The notes: generated by a model not told the origin, from the sequence alone. Positions 17,934 to 26,048 are shown, counted from the first letter of the stretch. The stretch is 43,794 nt of DNA from Actinomycetes bacterium (GCA_014190095.1 BJFW01000004.1:11224-55017); one strand, 5' to 3'. Made by a program: numbers and translations.

Positions 17934-18662
17934 GTGAACCCAGACGAACTTGCACGCTTAGAAGAAGAGCGAAACTTTCTCCTCGATTCTTTACGCGATG
18001 TCGAGCGTGAGCGCTCGGCTGGAGACATTGATGACGAGGACTACGCAACATTGAAGTCTGGCTACACACAACGAGCAGCCGATGTGTTGAAAGCTATAGA
18101 AGCAGGGCAGTCAACTCTGATTCGACGCGCACCAAAGTCTCGCGCAAAAGCCATTGGGGTGTCGTTTGCGATTGTTGCATTTGCGTGTTTAGCAGGCTGG
18201 CTGCTGGCGGCTCAGTCTGGTCAGCGATTGTCCGGGCAAACAAGTACTGGTGGTATCGAAAACTCCACGGCGTCGCTGTTGTCTCAAGCGCGCGCAATTA
18301 ATTTCAGTGACCCTCAAAAGGCGATCGAGTTGTACAACGATGTGGTGAAACTCGACCCAGACAATGTTGAAGCGCTGACATATCGGTCTTGGTTGATCGC
18401 GCTGATTGCGCGAGATGCAGCAGACGACATCAAGATTGTTGCGCTTGCTGCTGCAACGCAAGGTCTTGAACGCGCAATTCAGGTTGACCCTCAATATCCG
18501 GACGCACATTGCTTCTTGGGAATTGTGCGGTTCCGGTTAGCAGCCGATGCGGTAGGTGCGAAAGAACAGTTGGATATTTGCGCTGCATCAAACCCTCCCG
18601 CAGAGGTGATGGGGTTTGTGTCTTCAATAATTGATGAGGTCAACGCAACGCTTGCGGGCTGA
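17934..18662 (+). CDS. CcmI-like TPR membrane protein
   Basis: A 242-residue protein with a coiled-coil start (ELARLEEERNFLLDSLRDVE), one membrane helix near residues 71-93, and a tetratricopeptide-like region (about 110-215; AIELYNDVVKLDPDNVEALT and ERAIQVDPQYPDAHCFLGIV). CcmI proteins use this layout to deliver apocytochrome c to CcmF/CcmH. The start is GTG, 6 bases after ccmH. The match is by architecture and position rather than close sequence, so the gene symbol is left blank. Confidence 0.7.
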   Translation: MNPDELARLEEERNFLLDSLRDVERERSAGDIDDEDYATLKSGYTQRAADVLKAIEAGQSTLIRRAPKSRAKAIGVSFAIVAFACLAGWLLAAQSGQRLSGQTSTGGIENSTASLLSQARAINFSDPQKAIELYNDVVKLDPDNVEALTYRSWLIALIARDAADDIKIVALAAATQGLERAIQVDPQYPDAHCFLGIVRFRLAADAVGAKEQLDICAASNPPAEVMGFVSSIIDEVNATLAG

Positions 18663-18663
18663 G

Positions 18664-19128
18664 TTATTCAAAGCGTGGCGGTGGCCAGGCATGGCCACCA
18701 ACAAACTCGCCATCAAGACGATCAAGAACCCACACTGATCCTTTGCGCGACTCACGAAAGCCACTTACTTCCATTCCGCGTCGCTCAAGTGCATCAATCA
18801 CTGCTGGGATCACGTCGCCGTGACTGCACATCACCGCACCGTCAGCAAGGGTGTGCATCCACTCAACAGTGCGAATGAAGTCAACACCCTCTGCAAGTAG
18901 ATCGTGTGGTGCAACTTGAAGTCCGGTTGTTTTGCTCAGCGGTTCAAGTGTTTGCAGGCAACGCACGAATGGGCTTGAAAACAACGCAGTTGGCTGAAGA
19001 GGCGCAATGGAGTCTGCAATGACCTCTGCCTGACGCATGCCTTCAGCAACAAGTGGGCGTAGTGAATCGTCGTCGTCCCACTGGCTTCGCTTGCCAGCCT
19101 TGGCGTGGCGTACCAAAAATAGTGACAT
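18664..19128 (-). CDS. SixA-like histidine phosphatase
   Basis: About 154 residues of the histidine phosphatase superfamily (phosphoglycerate mutase-like). The ATG at 19128 places the catalytic LVRHAKAG motif at the start, as is usual; the longer frame upstream would run into the promoter of the divergent gene. Later marks are ALFSSPFVRCLQTLEPL near residue 65 and CSHGDVIPAVIDAL near residue 105 with the second catalytic His. SixA removes phosphate from phosphohistidine, but other substrates are possible. It is convergent with the CcmI-like gene, 1 base apart. Confidence 0.82.
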   Translation of the reverse strand: MSLFLVRHAKAGKRSQWDDDDSLRPLVAEGMRQAEVIADSIAPLQPTALFSSPFVRCLQTLEPLSKTTGLQVAPHDLLAEGVDFIRTVEWMHTLADGAVMCSHGDVIPAVIDALERRGMEVSGFRESRKGSVWVLDRLDGEFVGGHAWPPPRFE

Positions 19129-19177
19129 CGATACTGAATCTAGTGGCGGGTTGAGGCAAACTATCTGCGAGGGACCT
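19129..19177. promoter_or_regulatory. Short divergent intergenic region
   Basis: Only 49 bases separate the SixA-like start from the molybdoprotein start, so both promoters must be compact or overlap. GAGGGACCT just before the right-hand ATG is a ribosome site. Confidence 0.35.
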
Positions 19178-19789
19178 ATGGGATTTTTTGATCGCAACCG
19201 AGAAGACGTCGTCAAGCGTGGATACGACGGAAATCGTCTTCCAAGTGGACAGTATTTAACCGAGCGTTTCCCTGTGCTTCATGTTGGTGATGTTCCAACA
19301 TATAAACCAGGCGAGTGGGATCTCAAAGTCTTCGGTGCCGTGAATAACGAATTTACGCTTACCTTTGACGAACTGAAGTCACTGCCATCAACAACGCTGA
19401 CAACCGACATTCACTGCGTGACGAAATGGTCGAAGTTTGACACGGTGTGGCGTGGTGTAAAGGTTCGCGATCTCTTCGAGCGCGCCGGCGTAAAACCCGA
19501 GGCTGCATTTGTCATGGGTCATGCTGAATTCGGTTACACCGCAAACCTTCCACTTGCCGACATCATGCGTGATGAATCAATGGTGGTGTACGAATACGAA
19601 GGCGAAGACATTGAACCAATTCACGGTGGGCCGGTGCGATTGCTAATTCCGAACCTGTATTTCTGGAAGTCACCGAAATGGTTGCGCGGTCTTGAGCTGC
19701 GCGAAACCGATGCACCAGGTTTCTGGGAGCAAAACGGTTATCACATGTACGGTGACCCGTTTTTAGAACAGCGTTTTTGGGGCGACTAG
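19178..19789 (+). CDS. Sulfite-oxidase-fold molybdopterin oxidoreductase
   Basis: A 203-residue protein of the sulfite oxidase/MsrP molybdopterin-binding fold. The ATG at 19178 has GAGGG upstream. The conserved Mo-ligand cysteine is Cys80 in TDIHCVTKWSKFDTVW, followed by the WRGVKVRDLFERAG block and GGPVRLLIPNLYFWKSPKWL, all typical. There is no signal peptide, unlike MsrP, so it is probably a cytosolic stand-alone version common in actinobacteria. Its electron partner and substrate are unknown, and no molybdenum cofactor gene is nearby. Confidence 0.88.
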   Translation: MGFFDRNREDVVKRGYDGNRLPSGQYLTERFPVLHVGDVPTYKPGEWDLKVFGAVNNEFTLTFDELKSLPSTTLTTDIHCVTKWSKFDTVWRGVKVRDLFERAGVKPEAAFVMGHAEFGYTANLPLADIMRDESMVVYEYEGEDIEPIHGGPVRLLIPNLYFWKSPKWLRGLELRETDAPGFWEQNGYHMYGDPFLEQRFWGD

Positions 19790-19796
19790 AGCAACG

Positions 19797-20519
19797 CTAA
19801 ATAGTGGTGGCGCAAAACGTGTCGCCTTGTGGCAACGACGCTGATGTTTCTGGCGAAGTTTCGCCATAAATCGCGGTGAGCATTCCCTTCACCATTCCAC
19901 GATCTACTGCACAAATGACAGGATGCTCAATTGCAACGTCGCCAAAGGGACAGTGATTGTTTACGATGCGAAGTTGATTGTTGCGTTGGTCGGTGTGTGC
20001 AGCAAATCCGTGAGCAGTGAGAGCATCGGCGACTGCTTGCATTGCTGCGCGTAATGATTTGTGTCCTGCAGCAAGATCATCACCTTGCATGCCAGCCGCC
20101 ATTGCCTGTCCATACTGCTGGCCAACTTCTTCGGCCATTGCCTCTGCTTTATCTGGTGGAAGTAACGCGAGAGTTTTTCCGAGTAGAGAGAGCACTAAGT
20201 CATCGCTACGAACAGGAAATGAAAGATTCGTGTCTGCCGCTGCGCGATACAACTTTGAAGGTCGGCCAGCACCGCCGCGTTCATGACGGTCAACGGCTAC
20301 TTCCAGATATCCACCAGCAGACAACTTGTCGAGGTGATGTCGTGCAACGTTGGGATGGACTTCGAATTTTTCAGCAACTTGGGTAGCAGTGACACCTGAC
20401 TCGCTTTCACGAGCGAACAGATAGACCGCGCGACGGGTTGGATCGCCAAATGCAGAGGTGATTGCTGACACCTGCGCGGTGAATGATCCTGAGGTGAGGT
20501 TGGCAGACTTAGTCGACAC
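19797..20519 (-). CDS. SufR-like helix-turn-helix regulator, probable Fe-S sensor
   Basis: About 240 residues from the GTG at 20519; the longer frame to 20579 would overlap the mrp start. A winged helix-turn-helix (residues about 15-70; FGDPTRRAVYLFARES and VHPNVARHHLDKLSAGGYLE) is followed by a C-terminal domain. Its pattern NNHCPFGDVAIEHPVICAVD gives Cys-x12-Cys, with a third Cys near the end (DTFC). This layout matches SufR-type regulators that bind an Fe-S cluster and control cluster-assembly genes. Divergence from mrp, an Fe-S carrier, supports that reading. The suf genes themselves are not in the window. Confidence 0.75.
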   Translation of the reverse strand: MSTKSANLTSGSFTAQVSAITSAFGDPTRRAVYLFARESESGVTATQVAEKFEVHPNVARHHLDKLSAGGYLEVAVDRHERGGAGRPSKLYRAAADTNLSFPVRSDDLVLSLLGKTLALLPPDKAEAMAEEVGQQYGQAMAAGMQGDDLAAGHKSLRAAMQAVADALTAHGFAAHTDQRNNQLRIVNNHCPFGDVAIEHPVICAVDRGMVKGMLTAIYGETSPETSASLPQGDTFCATTI

Positions 20520-20563
20520 ACAGGTATTGTACCTATGGCCATAGTGGAAATTATTGGAGCCCC
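20520..20563. promoter_or_regulatory. Palindromic region between SufR-like gene and mrp
   Basis: This 44-base gap holds two adjoining dyads: AGGTATTGTACCT (20522-20534, arms AGGTA/TACCT) and a perfect 10-base palindrome TATGGCCATA (20534-20543). They sit where a repressor could block both divergent promoters. GGAG (20556-20559) four bases before the mrp ATG is the ribosome site. An operator for the neighbouring SufR-like protein is inferred from position. Confidence 0.5.
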
Positions 20564-21709
20564 ATGTCAACCCCCACAACAGATCAGATCATCGAAGCCC
20601 TCCGCCCTGTAGAGGACCCAGAGCTACACCGTTCCATTGTCGACCTTGGAATGGTGCGCGACGTCGAGATGAAGGGCGGTGTCGTCAGTCTGACGGTAGT
20701 GCTGACTATCGCCGGCTGTCCGTTGCGCAATGAAATTCAAAATCGCGTTGGTACCGCATTGCGTGCACTTGATGGCGTGAAAGATGTTGCGTTGAACTTC
20801 GGAGTAATGACTGATGAAGAGCGCGCGAAGGTCCGCGAAATGTTGCACGGTAACCCAGGCGCAACAGCAGGTTCGCAACCAGCACAAGGACACGCATCTG
20901 GTCGTGAAATTTCGTTTGCACAACCTGGTTCGAAGACTCGACCAATCTTGGTGTCGTCAGGCAAAGGTGGCGTAGGAAAATCCAGTGTCACCACCAACCT
21001 TGCGGTTGCGCTTGCAGCGCAGGGATACAAAGTTGGCATCGTTGACGCTGACATTTACGGCTATTCAATTCCACGCATGCTTGGTACCGATCGTGATCCT
21101 GTAGTGATTGACAACATGTTGTTACCTCCAGAGCAGTGGGGCGTTCGGTGCATCAGCATCGGATACTTCGTTCCCGAAGGTCAAGCGGTGGTGTGGCGTG
21201 GACCAATGTTGCACAAAGCACTCGAGCAATTCCTTACCGACGTGTTTTGGGATGAGCCAGACTTTTTGCTCATCGACATGCCGCCAGGAACTGGTGACAT
21301 CGCATTGAGTCTCAGCCAGTACTTGCCGCGTGCAGAAGTATTGGTAGTGACGACACCACAAGAGGCTGCACAAAAGGTCGCAAAGTTGTCTGCGGCAATG
21401 GCCACGAAAGTGAACTTGCCAGTTCGCGGAATCATCGAGAACATGTCGTGGTTTACCGGTGACGACGGCGTGCGCTACGAACTGTTTGGCAGTGGCGGTG
21501 GGCAATCGTTGGCTGACGAACTTAATGTTCCGTTGCTTGCACAAATTCCACTCATGTCAGCATTACGCGAAGGTGGAGACGACGGTAGGCCAATTGCTGC
21601 TGTTGCTCCAGACAGCGAGATCGGTCAAATTTTTGCCGGATTGGCGAAACGCATTGCCGAAGAAATGAAACCAAAGAAGATTTTCAGCGCAGCGCTGAAA
21701 GTGAATTAG
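20564..21709 (+). CDS. mrp: Mrp/ApbC-family Fe-S carrier ATPase
   Basis: A 381-residue P-loop ATPase of the Mrp/NBP35 family, which carries and delivers Fe-S clusters in the cytosol. An N-terminal MIP18-like domain (DUF59; about residues 1-90) precedes the deviant Walker A GKGGVGKSS at about 133-141. DADIYGYSIPRMLG and LLIDMPPGTGDIALS follow. In the C-terminal part the usual CxxC after ENMS is absent; the stretch reads ENMSWFTGDDGVRYELFG, so cluster ligation may differ from enterobacterial ApbC. It is divergent from the SufR-like regulator. Confidence 0.9.
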   Translation: MSTPTTDQIIEALRPVEDPELHRSIVDLGMVRDVEMKGGVVSLTVVLTIAGCPLRNEIQNRVGTALRALDGVKDVALNFGVMTDEERAKVREMLHGNPGATAGSQPAQGHASGREISFAQPGSKTRPILVSSGKGGVGKSSVTTNLAVALAAQGYKVGIVDADIYGYSIPRMLGTDRDPVVIDNMLLPPEQWGVRCISIGYFVPEGQAVVWRGPMLHKALEQFLTDVFWDEPDFLLIDMPPGTGDIALSLSQYLPRAEVLVVTTPQEAAQKVAKLSAAMATKVNLPVRGIIENMSWFTGDDGVRYELFGSGGGQSLADELNVPLLAQIPLMSALREGGDDGRPIAAVAPDSEIGQIFAGLAKRIAEEMKPKKIFSAALKVN

Positions 21710-21743
21710 CCTGCAAGTACTTCACTAAACGAACGGAACAACA

Positions 21744-21977
21744 ATGGAAATTCGCATCGGAATTCAGCAATCAGTACGTGAACTCATGGTGGAGATTGAC
21801 GACGAAAAGGCACAAGCACAAGCAAAGGCTGCTGCTGAAGCAGCGCTCACCGGCAAGACCGAAGTGTTCTCGTTGGTTGACGATCGTGGCCGCGAAGTAA
21901 TCGTTGCTTCGGCAAAGCTCGCTTATGTGGAGTTTGGTGCACCAGAAGGCGTACGTAAGCTCGGCTTTGGGAGCTGA
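21744..21977 (+). CDS. DUF3107 family small protein
   Basis: A 77-residue protein matching the actinobacterial DUF3107 pattern: MEIRIGIQQSVRELMVEIDD at the start, VDDRGREVIVASAKLAYVEF in the middle, and a GFGS end. Its function is not established. It lies between mrp and two ArsA-like ATPases, and its stop is embedded in the likely translation start region of the first of these (GGGAG at 21969-21973 serves that gene). Confidence 0.8.
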   Translation: MEIRIGIQQSVRELMVEIDDEKAQAQAKAAAEAALTGKTEVFSLVDDRGREVIVASAKLAYVEFGAPEGVRKLGFGS

Positions 21978-21979
21978 CG

Positions 21980-22921
21980 CTGCCACAACTACTTGATCAC
22001 CGCCTGCTCTTTGTAACGGGCAAAGGCGGAGTGGGCAAGACAACATTTTCAAGTGCTCTTGCCAGGTTTTCTGCATCAACTGGCAAAAAGACGCTCATTG
22101 TTGAAATGGACGACAAAGGCGCTCTAGCGCGCTCGTTGAATACGCCAGATCTGCAATTCGCGGCTAGCGAGGTTGCGCCAAATCTGTTTGCGATGTCGAT
22201 GAACACCGAAGATTCTTTGCGTGAATACATTCGCTTGTTCGTAAAGAACCCGCTTGTCAGCACGTTTGGTCCACTTGCCAAAATTCTTGATTTCGTCGCT
22301 AACGCCGCACCAGGAGTGAAGGAAATTCTTGCTGTTGGCAAATTGTGCTGGGAGGTTCGTGAACATAACTATGACATCGTCATTGTTGATGCTGAAGCAA
22401 CTGGACACATTGTTGCTCAGGTAGATGCGCCATCAATTCTGTCCAACTTGGTGCAGGTTGGAGTCATTCGTGAACAGACGAAGTGGATGCAAGAAATTCT
22501 GCATGACAAGGCAACGACCGGAGTCGTCATTGTGGCAACACCAGAAGAAATGCCGGTGCTCGAAACCATGCAACTTCTCGACACGCTGCAAAATACGACC
22601 AATGTTGGCGTTTCTGCGGTGGTGGCAAACCGAGTACACGATGACGTAGTGCAAGGTGGCGATGTGGCCGTGTTTGATTCGCTGTGGCAAGCGGTGCAGT
22701 CGAACACCATGGCGGATGAAGTTTCCGATGCATTGCGCGCACCGATGCAGTTACTTAACGTGGCAACCCAGCGACGTCGAAATGAAATAGGCAATCTCGA
22801 ACAATTGGTAGCTCGCTCGCGTCAAGGAGGTGTGATGTTCATGTCGGTGATAGACATTGAAACCCACGTTGTTGATGTGGTGACGGCCATGACGCAGGTA
22901 TTGAAAGACGAACTGCAATGA
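21980..22921 (+). CDS. ArsA/Get3-like ATPase 1, probable CTG start
   Basis: About 313 residues of an ArsA/Get3-family ATPase. The deviant Walker A, GKGGVGKT, lies at residues 14-21 only if translation begins upstream of the first ordinary start codon (GTG at 22031), which falls inside that motif. Between the in-frame stop (21956-21958) and 22031 there is no ATG, GTG or TTG. CTG at 21980 has GGGAG six bases upstream and gives the family-like start PQLLDHRLLFVTGKGG; CTG at 21974 (CTGA overlap) is the alternative. The later VDAEATGHIVAQVDAPS block corresponds to the family's switch region. It overlaps its paralogue by 4 bases, so a hetero-oligomer is likely. The paired genes resemble mycobacterial Rv3679-Rv3680. 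Confidence 0.8.
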   Translation: MPQLLDHRLLFVTGKGGVGKTTFSSALARFSASTGKKTLIVEMDDKGALARSLNTPDLQFAASEVAPNLFAMSMNTEDSLREYIRLFVKNPLVSTFGPLAKILDFVANAAPGVKEILAVGKLCWEVREHNYDIVIVDAEATGHIVAQVDAPSILSNLVQVGVIREQTKWMQEILHDKATTGVVIVATPEEMPVLETMQLLDTLQNTTNVGVSAVVANRVHDDVVQGGDVAVFDSLWQAVQSNTMADEVSDALRAPMQLLNVATQRRRNEIGNLEQLVARSRQGGVMFMSVIDIETHVVDVVTAMTQVLKDELQ

Positions 22922-24093
22922 GTTCACTGCGCAACGTATTGGAAAACGGTCGCCTTGTCGTCGTGACCGGAAGTGGTGGTGTTGGGAAAACAACCATGTC
23001 TGCTGCGCTTGGCGCATTTGCTGCTGCGCAGTACAACCGCCGCGTGCTTGTACTCACCGTAGACCCGGCGCGCAGGCTTGCAGATGCACTTGGTCTTGAA
23101 TCGTTTGGCAATGCAGTGGTGGAAATTGAAGCATCGGCGCTCATGCGAAACGGAGTGCCACCTGCTGGTCGCATGTTTGCCGCCATGATCGACACTAAAG
23201 CGAGCTGGGATGAATTGATTGAACGCTGTGCACCGAATGCCGATGTGCGCGACAAAGTGCTGTCAAACAAGTTGTATCGCAACTTAACCGAACGGTTTGT
23301 GCACAGTCACGACTACATTGCCATGGAGCGATTGTTCGAGGCGCAACAGTCGCCGGACTACGACCTGGTGATTGTGGATACGCCACCATCGCGAAATGCA
23401 CTTGATGTGTTGGATGCACCGCGACGCATGAAAGAGTTCTTTGCTTCGCGCTTACTGAAGTTGCTTACAACACAAGCGCAATCGCGACTGTTCTCGCTTG
23501 CCGCAAAACCGTTTTTCTTGGTCGCCGATCGCATTCTTGGTGCACGATTCCTTACTGATATCACCGAATTTTTCACGTTGTTCCGCACGATGGAAGAAGG
23601 GTTTGTGAAACGTGCGAATGAGGTGGAGGCTGTGTTGAAGCAGCACAACACCACATTCATGGTGGTGACCACCCTTGAGTCTGCGCCGTTGCATGAGGCC
23701 GAATTTCTGATTGACGCGCTTCGTGAGCGCGGATATTCGATGAACACTGTGGTCGCCAATCGAGTGACGCCACAAGCACTCGTTTCGCAGGCGAAGGTGG
23801 CCTTAAGCGAACTGGAAGCGTCCATTCAGGACCCAGTGTTTGTGCAGGCAGTGGTGAAGGCCACAGAAGGCGTTGAACCGTCGGCAGAGCAGATCTCACG
23901 GGTGGTGAGCACCATTGCCCGCAAGTCGGCTGAAGCGGTGCGCAAGGGCGGGGCAGAGCAAGCCACGCTTGATGCCTTGCACAAACGAAGCGCAGAATCG
24001 CGGGCCGAACTTTGCATTTGCGCAATAAGTGGCGCAGAAATTGCTCGGGCTTCAGCACTCGTTGCTCTGGGTGAATCCGTGCACCCTGCATAG
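22918..24093 (+). CDS. ArsA/Get3-like ATPase 2
   Basis: A 391-residue partner of the preceding ATPase. Walker A is GSGGVGKTT from residue 18, DPARRLADALG follows as in ArsA/Get3 proteins, and VIVDTPPSRNALDVLDAP is the Walker B/switch region. The start ATG overlaps the upstream stop (ATGA). Family members use ATP-driven dimer switching to move membrane proteins or anions; in actinobacteria the paired genes have been linked to stress and carbon-source tolerance, but the biochemical job is unsettled. The C-terminal part is charged and helical. Confidence 0.85.
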   Translation: MSSLRNVLENGRLVVVTGSGGVGKTTMSAALGAFAAAQYNRRVLVLTVDPARRLADALGLESFGNAVVEIEASALMRNGVPPAGRMFAAMIDTKASWDELIERCAPNADVRDKVLSNKLYRNLTERFVHSHDYIAMERLFEAQQSPDYDLVIVDTPPSRNALDVLDAPRRMKEFFASRLLKLLTTQAQSRLFSLAAKPFFLVADRILGARFLTDITEFFTLFRTMEEGFVKRANEVEAVLKQHNTTFMVVTTLESAPLHEAEFLIDALRERGYSMNTVVANRVTPQALVSQAKVALSELEASIQDPVFVQAVVKATEGVEPSAEQISRVVSTIARKSAEAVRKGGAEQATLDALHKRSAESRAELCICAISGAEIARASALVALGESVHPA

Positions 24094-24112
24094 GGCAGAC
24101 TAGTTGCACGCT

Positions 24113-25612
24113 ATGCCAACGCTTGCAGAACTTGCCCACGAACACACAAAACTTGATTCTGATGCAGTGAGCCATTTAGGAGCGTTGGTCTCTGAGTGGG
24201 GAATGCTCGCAGACTTCTGTTTTGCAGACATGTTGTTGTATTTGCCAATAAGCGACGACTCGTGGCTGATTGCTGCTCAAGTGCGCGCTGCAACAGGGCA
24301 AACGCTGTATCACCAGGACTATGTAAATACATGGGCCAGCGACTCTGAAAAGGTTCTGCTCGCACGGTGCTATTCGAGTGGCGAAATTTCTCAGGGCGAG
24401 ATCTTTGTGCAAGCTATAGGTGGTCCAGCAAACATGCTCACCATTCCCGTGCGTTATGACGGAAAGACCATTGCAGTGCTATCGCGCGAATGGGTAACAG
24501 ACAGTGCGCGACGTGCTGGCCAACTTGAATCTACGTATGCAGAAATTTTCGGGAAGCTTGCCGAAATGGTTGCTCAGGGTTTGTTTCCTTTTGAAGGTCG
24601 AATTGCTGATGCAAGTGTTGCACCGCGAGTAGGCGACGGAGCAATTGTTCTTGATGCGCAGACGCGTGTTCGATACGCATCACCAAACGCAGTGTCGGCA
24701 TTGCATCGAGTAGGTGTGAGCACTAATGCAATTGGTCAGACACTTGCCGAACTCGGTGTTGCTGAAAGTGCTGCACGAAATGCATACGAGCGCAAAGAAC
24801 CAGTCATTGAGGAAATTGAACAAACCGCAGAAGTCACGCTGCTAACTCGGAGCATTCCGTTGCTCGCTTCAAATGCTGGTCGTACAGATGTGATCGGCGG
24901 TGTGCTGCTTCTGCGTGACGTTTCAGAACTTCGTCGCCGAGATCGTTTGCTGCTCACTAAAGACGCAACCATTCGTGAAATTCACCACCGCGTGAAGAAC
25001 AACCTGCAGACCATTTCGTCGTTGCTTCGTTTGCAAGCTCGTCGGCTGGAATCTGCAGAAGCGAAAGAAGCGGTTGCCGAGTCGGTGCGTCGGATTCGCA
25101 CCATTGCGCTGGTTCACGAAACGCTGTCGCGTGAACCTGGCGAAGACATTGCATTTATCGAGATCGTTCGACCACTACTGCGTCTCGTTGAGGAAGGTTT
25201 GCAGTCTGCAGACCGGCCAGTGCAGTTTGCGGTGAAGGGCGACGGCGGTCGCATGCCAGCAACCGTTGCAACTCCGCTTTCAGTGGTCATTCTCGAACTG
25301 TTGCAAAATGCAGTCGATCACGGATTCCCGGAAGGTAGCGCAGGTGGTTCAGTACTTGTCACGCTCAGCCACGATGACGATGCTTTGTATGTGCGTGTGC
25401 TGAACAATGGCATTGGTCTGAGCCCGAACTTTGATTTCTCAAGCGCAACAGGCCTGGGACTTTCCATTGTGCGAACGCTGGTGACCACAGAACTTGCGGG
25501 AACCATTGCTATGCGCGTAGGAACAAAGAGTGACGGCGATGCAATGGGTATTGCGGGAATGACAGACGGTCAGGGGACCGTTGTCGACTTGCGAGTACCG
25601 ATTACGAACTAG
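24113..25612 (+). CDS. pdtaS: PdtaS-like sensor histidine kinase
   Basis: About 499 residues. The start at ATG 24113 gives MPTLAELAHEHTKLDSDAVS, matching the usual PdtaS N-terminus; a TTG nine bases earlier is in frame. Order: an N-terminal GAF-like sensor domain (1-155), a PAS domain (about 165-280), a HisKA_2 dimerisation helix with IREIHHRVKNNLQTISSLLR (His291/292), and an HATPase domain (LQNAVDHGFPEG, then ATGLGLSIVRTL). It is soluble, with no membrane segment. In mycobacteria PdtaS signals to PdtaR, an RNA-binding antiterminator; PdtaR is not in this window. It is convergent with whiB1 with no gap, as Rv3219/Rv3220c are in Mycobacterium tuberculosis. Confidence 0.9.
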   Translation: MPTLAELAHEHTKLDSDAVSHLGALVSEWGMLADFCFADMLLYLPISDDSWLIAAQVRAATGQTLYHQDYVNTWASDSEKVLLARCYSSGEISQGEIFVQAIGGPANMLTIPVRYDGKTIAVLSREWVTDSARRAGQLESTYAEIFGKLAEMVAQGLFPFEGRIADASVAPRVGDGAIVLDAQTRVRYASPNAVSALHRVGVSTNAIGQTLAELGVAESAARNAYERKEPVIEEIEQTAEVTLLTRSIPLLASNAGRTDVIGGVLLLRDVSELRRRDRLLLTKDATIREIHHRVKNNLQTISSLLRLQARRLESAEAKEAVAESVRRIRTIALVHETLSREPGEDIAFIEIVRPLLRLVEEGLQSADRPVQFAVKGDGGRMPATVATPLSVVILELLQNAVDHGFPEGSAGGSVLVTLSHDDDALYVRVLNNGIGLSPNFDFSSATGLGLSIVRTLVTTELAGTIAMRVGTKSDGDAMGIAGMTDGQGTVVDLRVPITN

Positions 25613-25915
25613 TTATGCAGTTGCGCGTGCAGCGCGACGTGCGGCAGCCATCTTGCGGCGAATGTCGCGGCGCTCTTCTTCGGAAGTTCCTCCCCAGATG
25701 CCACAGTCCTGGTTGGTTTCAATAGCGAACTCAAGGCACTCATTCTTTACGGTGCACTCACAGCACACTGATTTTGCTGCAGTGATTTGCTGGAGCGCCT
25801 GTCCGGTGCTTCCTACGGGAAAGAACAATTCTGGGTCGGTGTCTTTGCACAGTGCTTCTTTGCGCCACGAATAATCTGCGGATCCGAGGGCAAGGCTTGT
25901 TGCGAGAATTGACAC
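25613..25915 (-). CDS. whiB1: WhiB1-type Fe-S transcription factor
   Basis: About 100 residues from the GTG at 25915, which has AAAGG eight bases upstream; the GTG at 25924 overlaps that site and is less likely. Four cysteines bind a [4Fe-4S] cluster (about 23, 51, 54 and 60; SVCCECTVKNEC), followed by the GIWGG turn and a basic tail (ERRDIRRKMAAARRAARATA) for DNA contact. LCKDTDPELFFPVGSTGQAL closely follows the WhiB1 pattern. WhiB1 binds the housekeeping sigma factor and reacts with nitric oxide. Two extra cysteines (about 52 and 71) are present. Confidence 0.92.
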   Translation of the reverse strand: MSILATSLALGSADYSWRKEALCKDTDPELFFPVGSTGQALQQITAAKSVCCECTVKNECLEFAIETNQDCGIWGGTSEEERRDIRRKMAAARRAARATA

Positions 25916-25924
25916 GGTAGACAC

Positions 25925-26048
25925 CTTTGAAGTTCTTCTAGAGCCAGTAGGACGTTGTCACGATAGACACCGAGTGGGGCACTTTCAAGTGGAACAAGAA
26001 AATATTTTTATTTTTTTATTATGACAATTTTGGCTGTACCCTTCGCCT
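25925..26048. promoter_or_regulatory. AT-rich divergent promoter region, whiB1/GDPD
   Basis: These 124 bases include a very AT-rich block (about 25997-26021). On the minus strand TTGTCA (26022-26027) is followed 17 bases on by TATTTT (25999-26004), a fair sigma70-type promoter for whiB1 with a leader of some 80 bases. On the plus strand TATTAT (26017-26022) could be the -10 for the phosphodiesterase gene. Both are read by eye. Confidence 0.45.

Noticed and set aside
21956-22031. Frameshift or pseudogene explanation for the first ArsA-like gene
   Set aside because: The frame is open and family-like from 21980 to its stop, and the spacing of GGGAG to CTG is good; no indel is needed. It cannot be fully excluded without reads.
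22031-22921. GTG at 22031 as start of the first ArsA-like gene
   Set aside because: It lies inside the P-loop GKGGVGKT; the protein would lose its ATP site, while family-like sequence continues upstream in frame to a CTG with a ribosome site.
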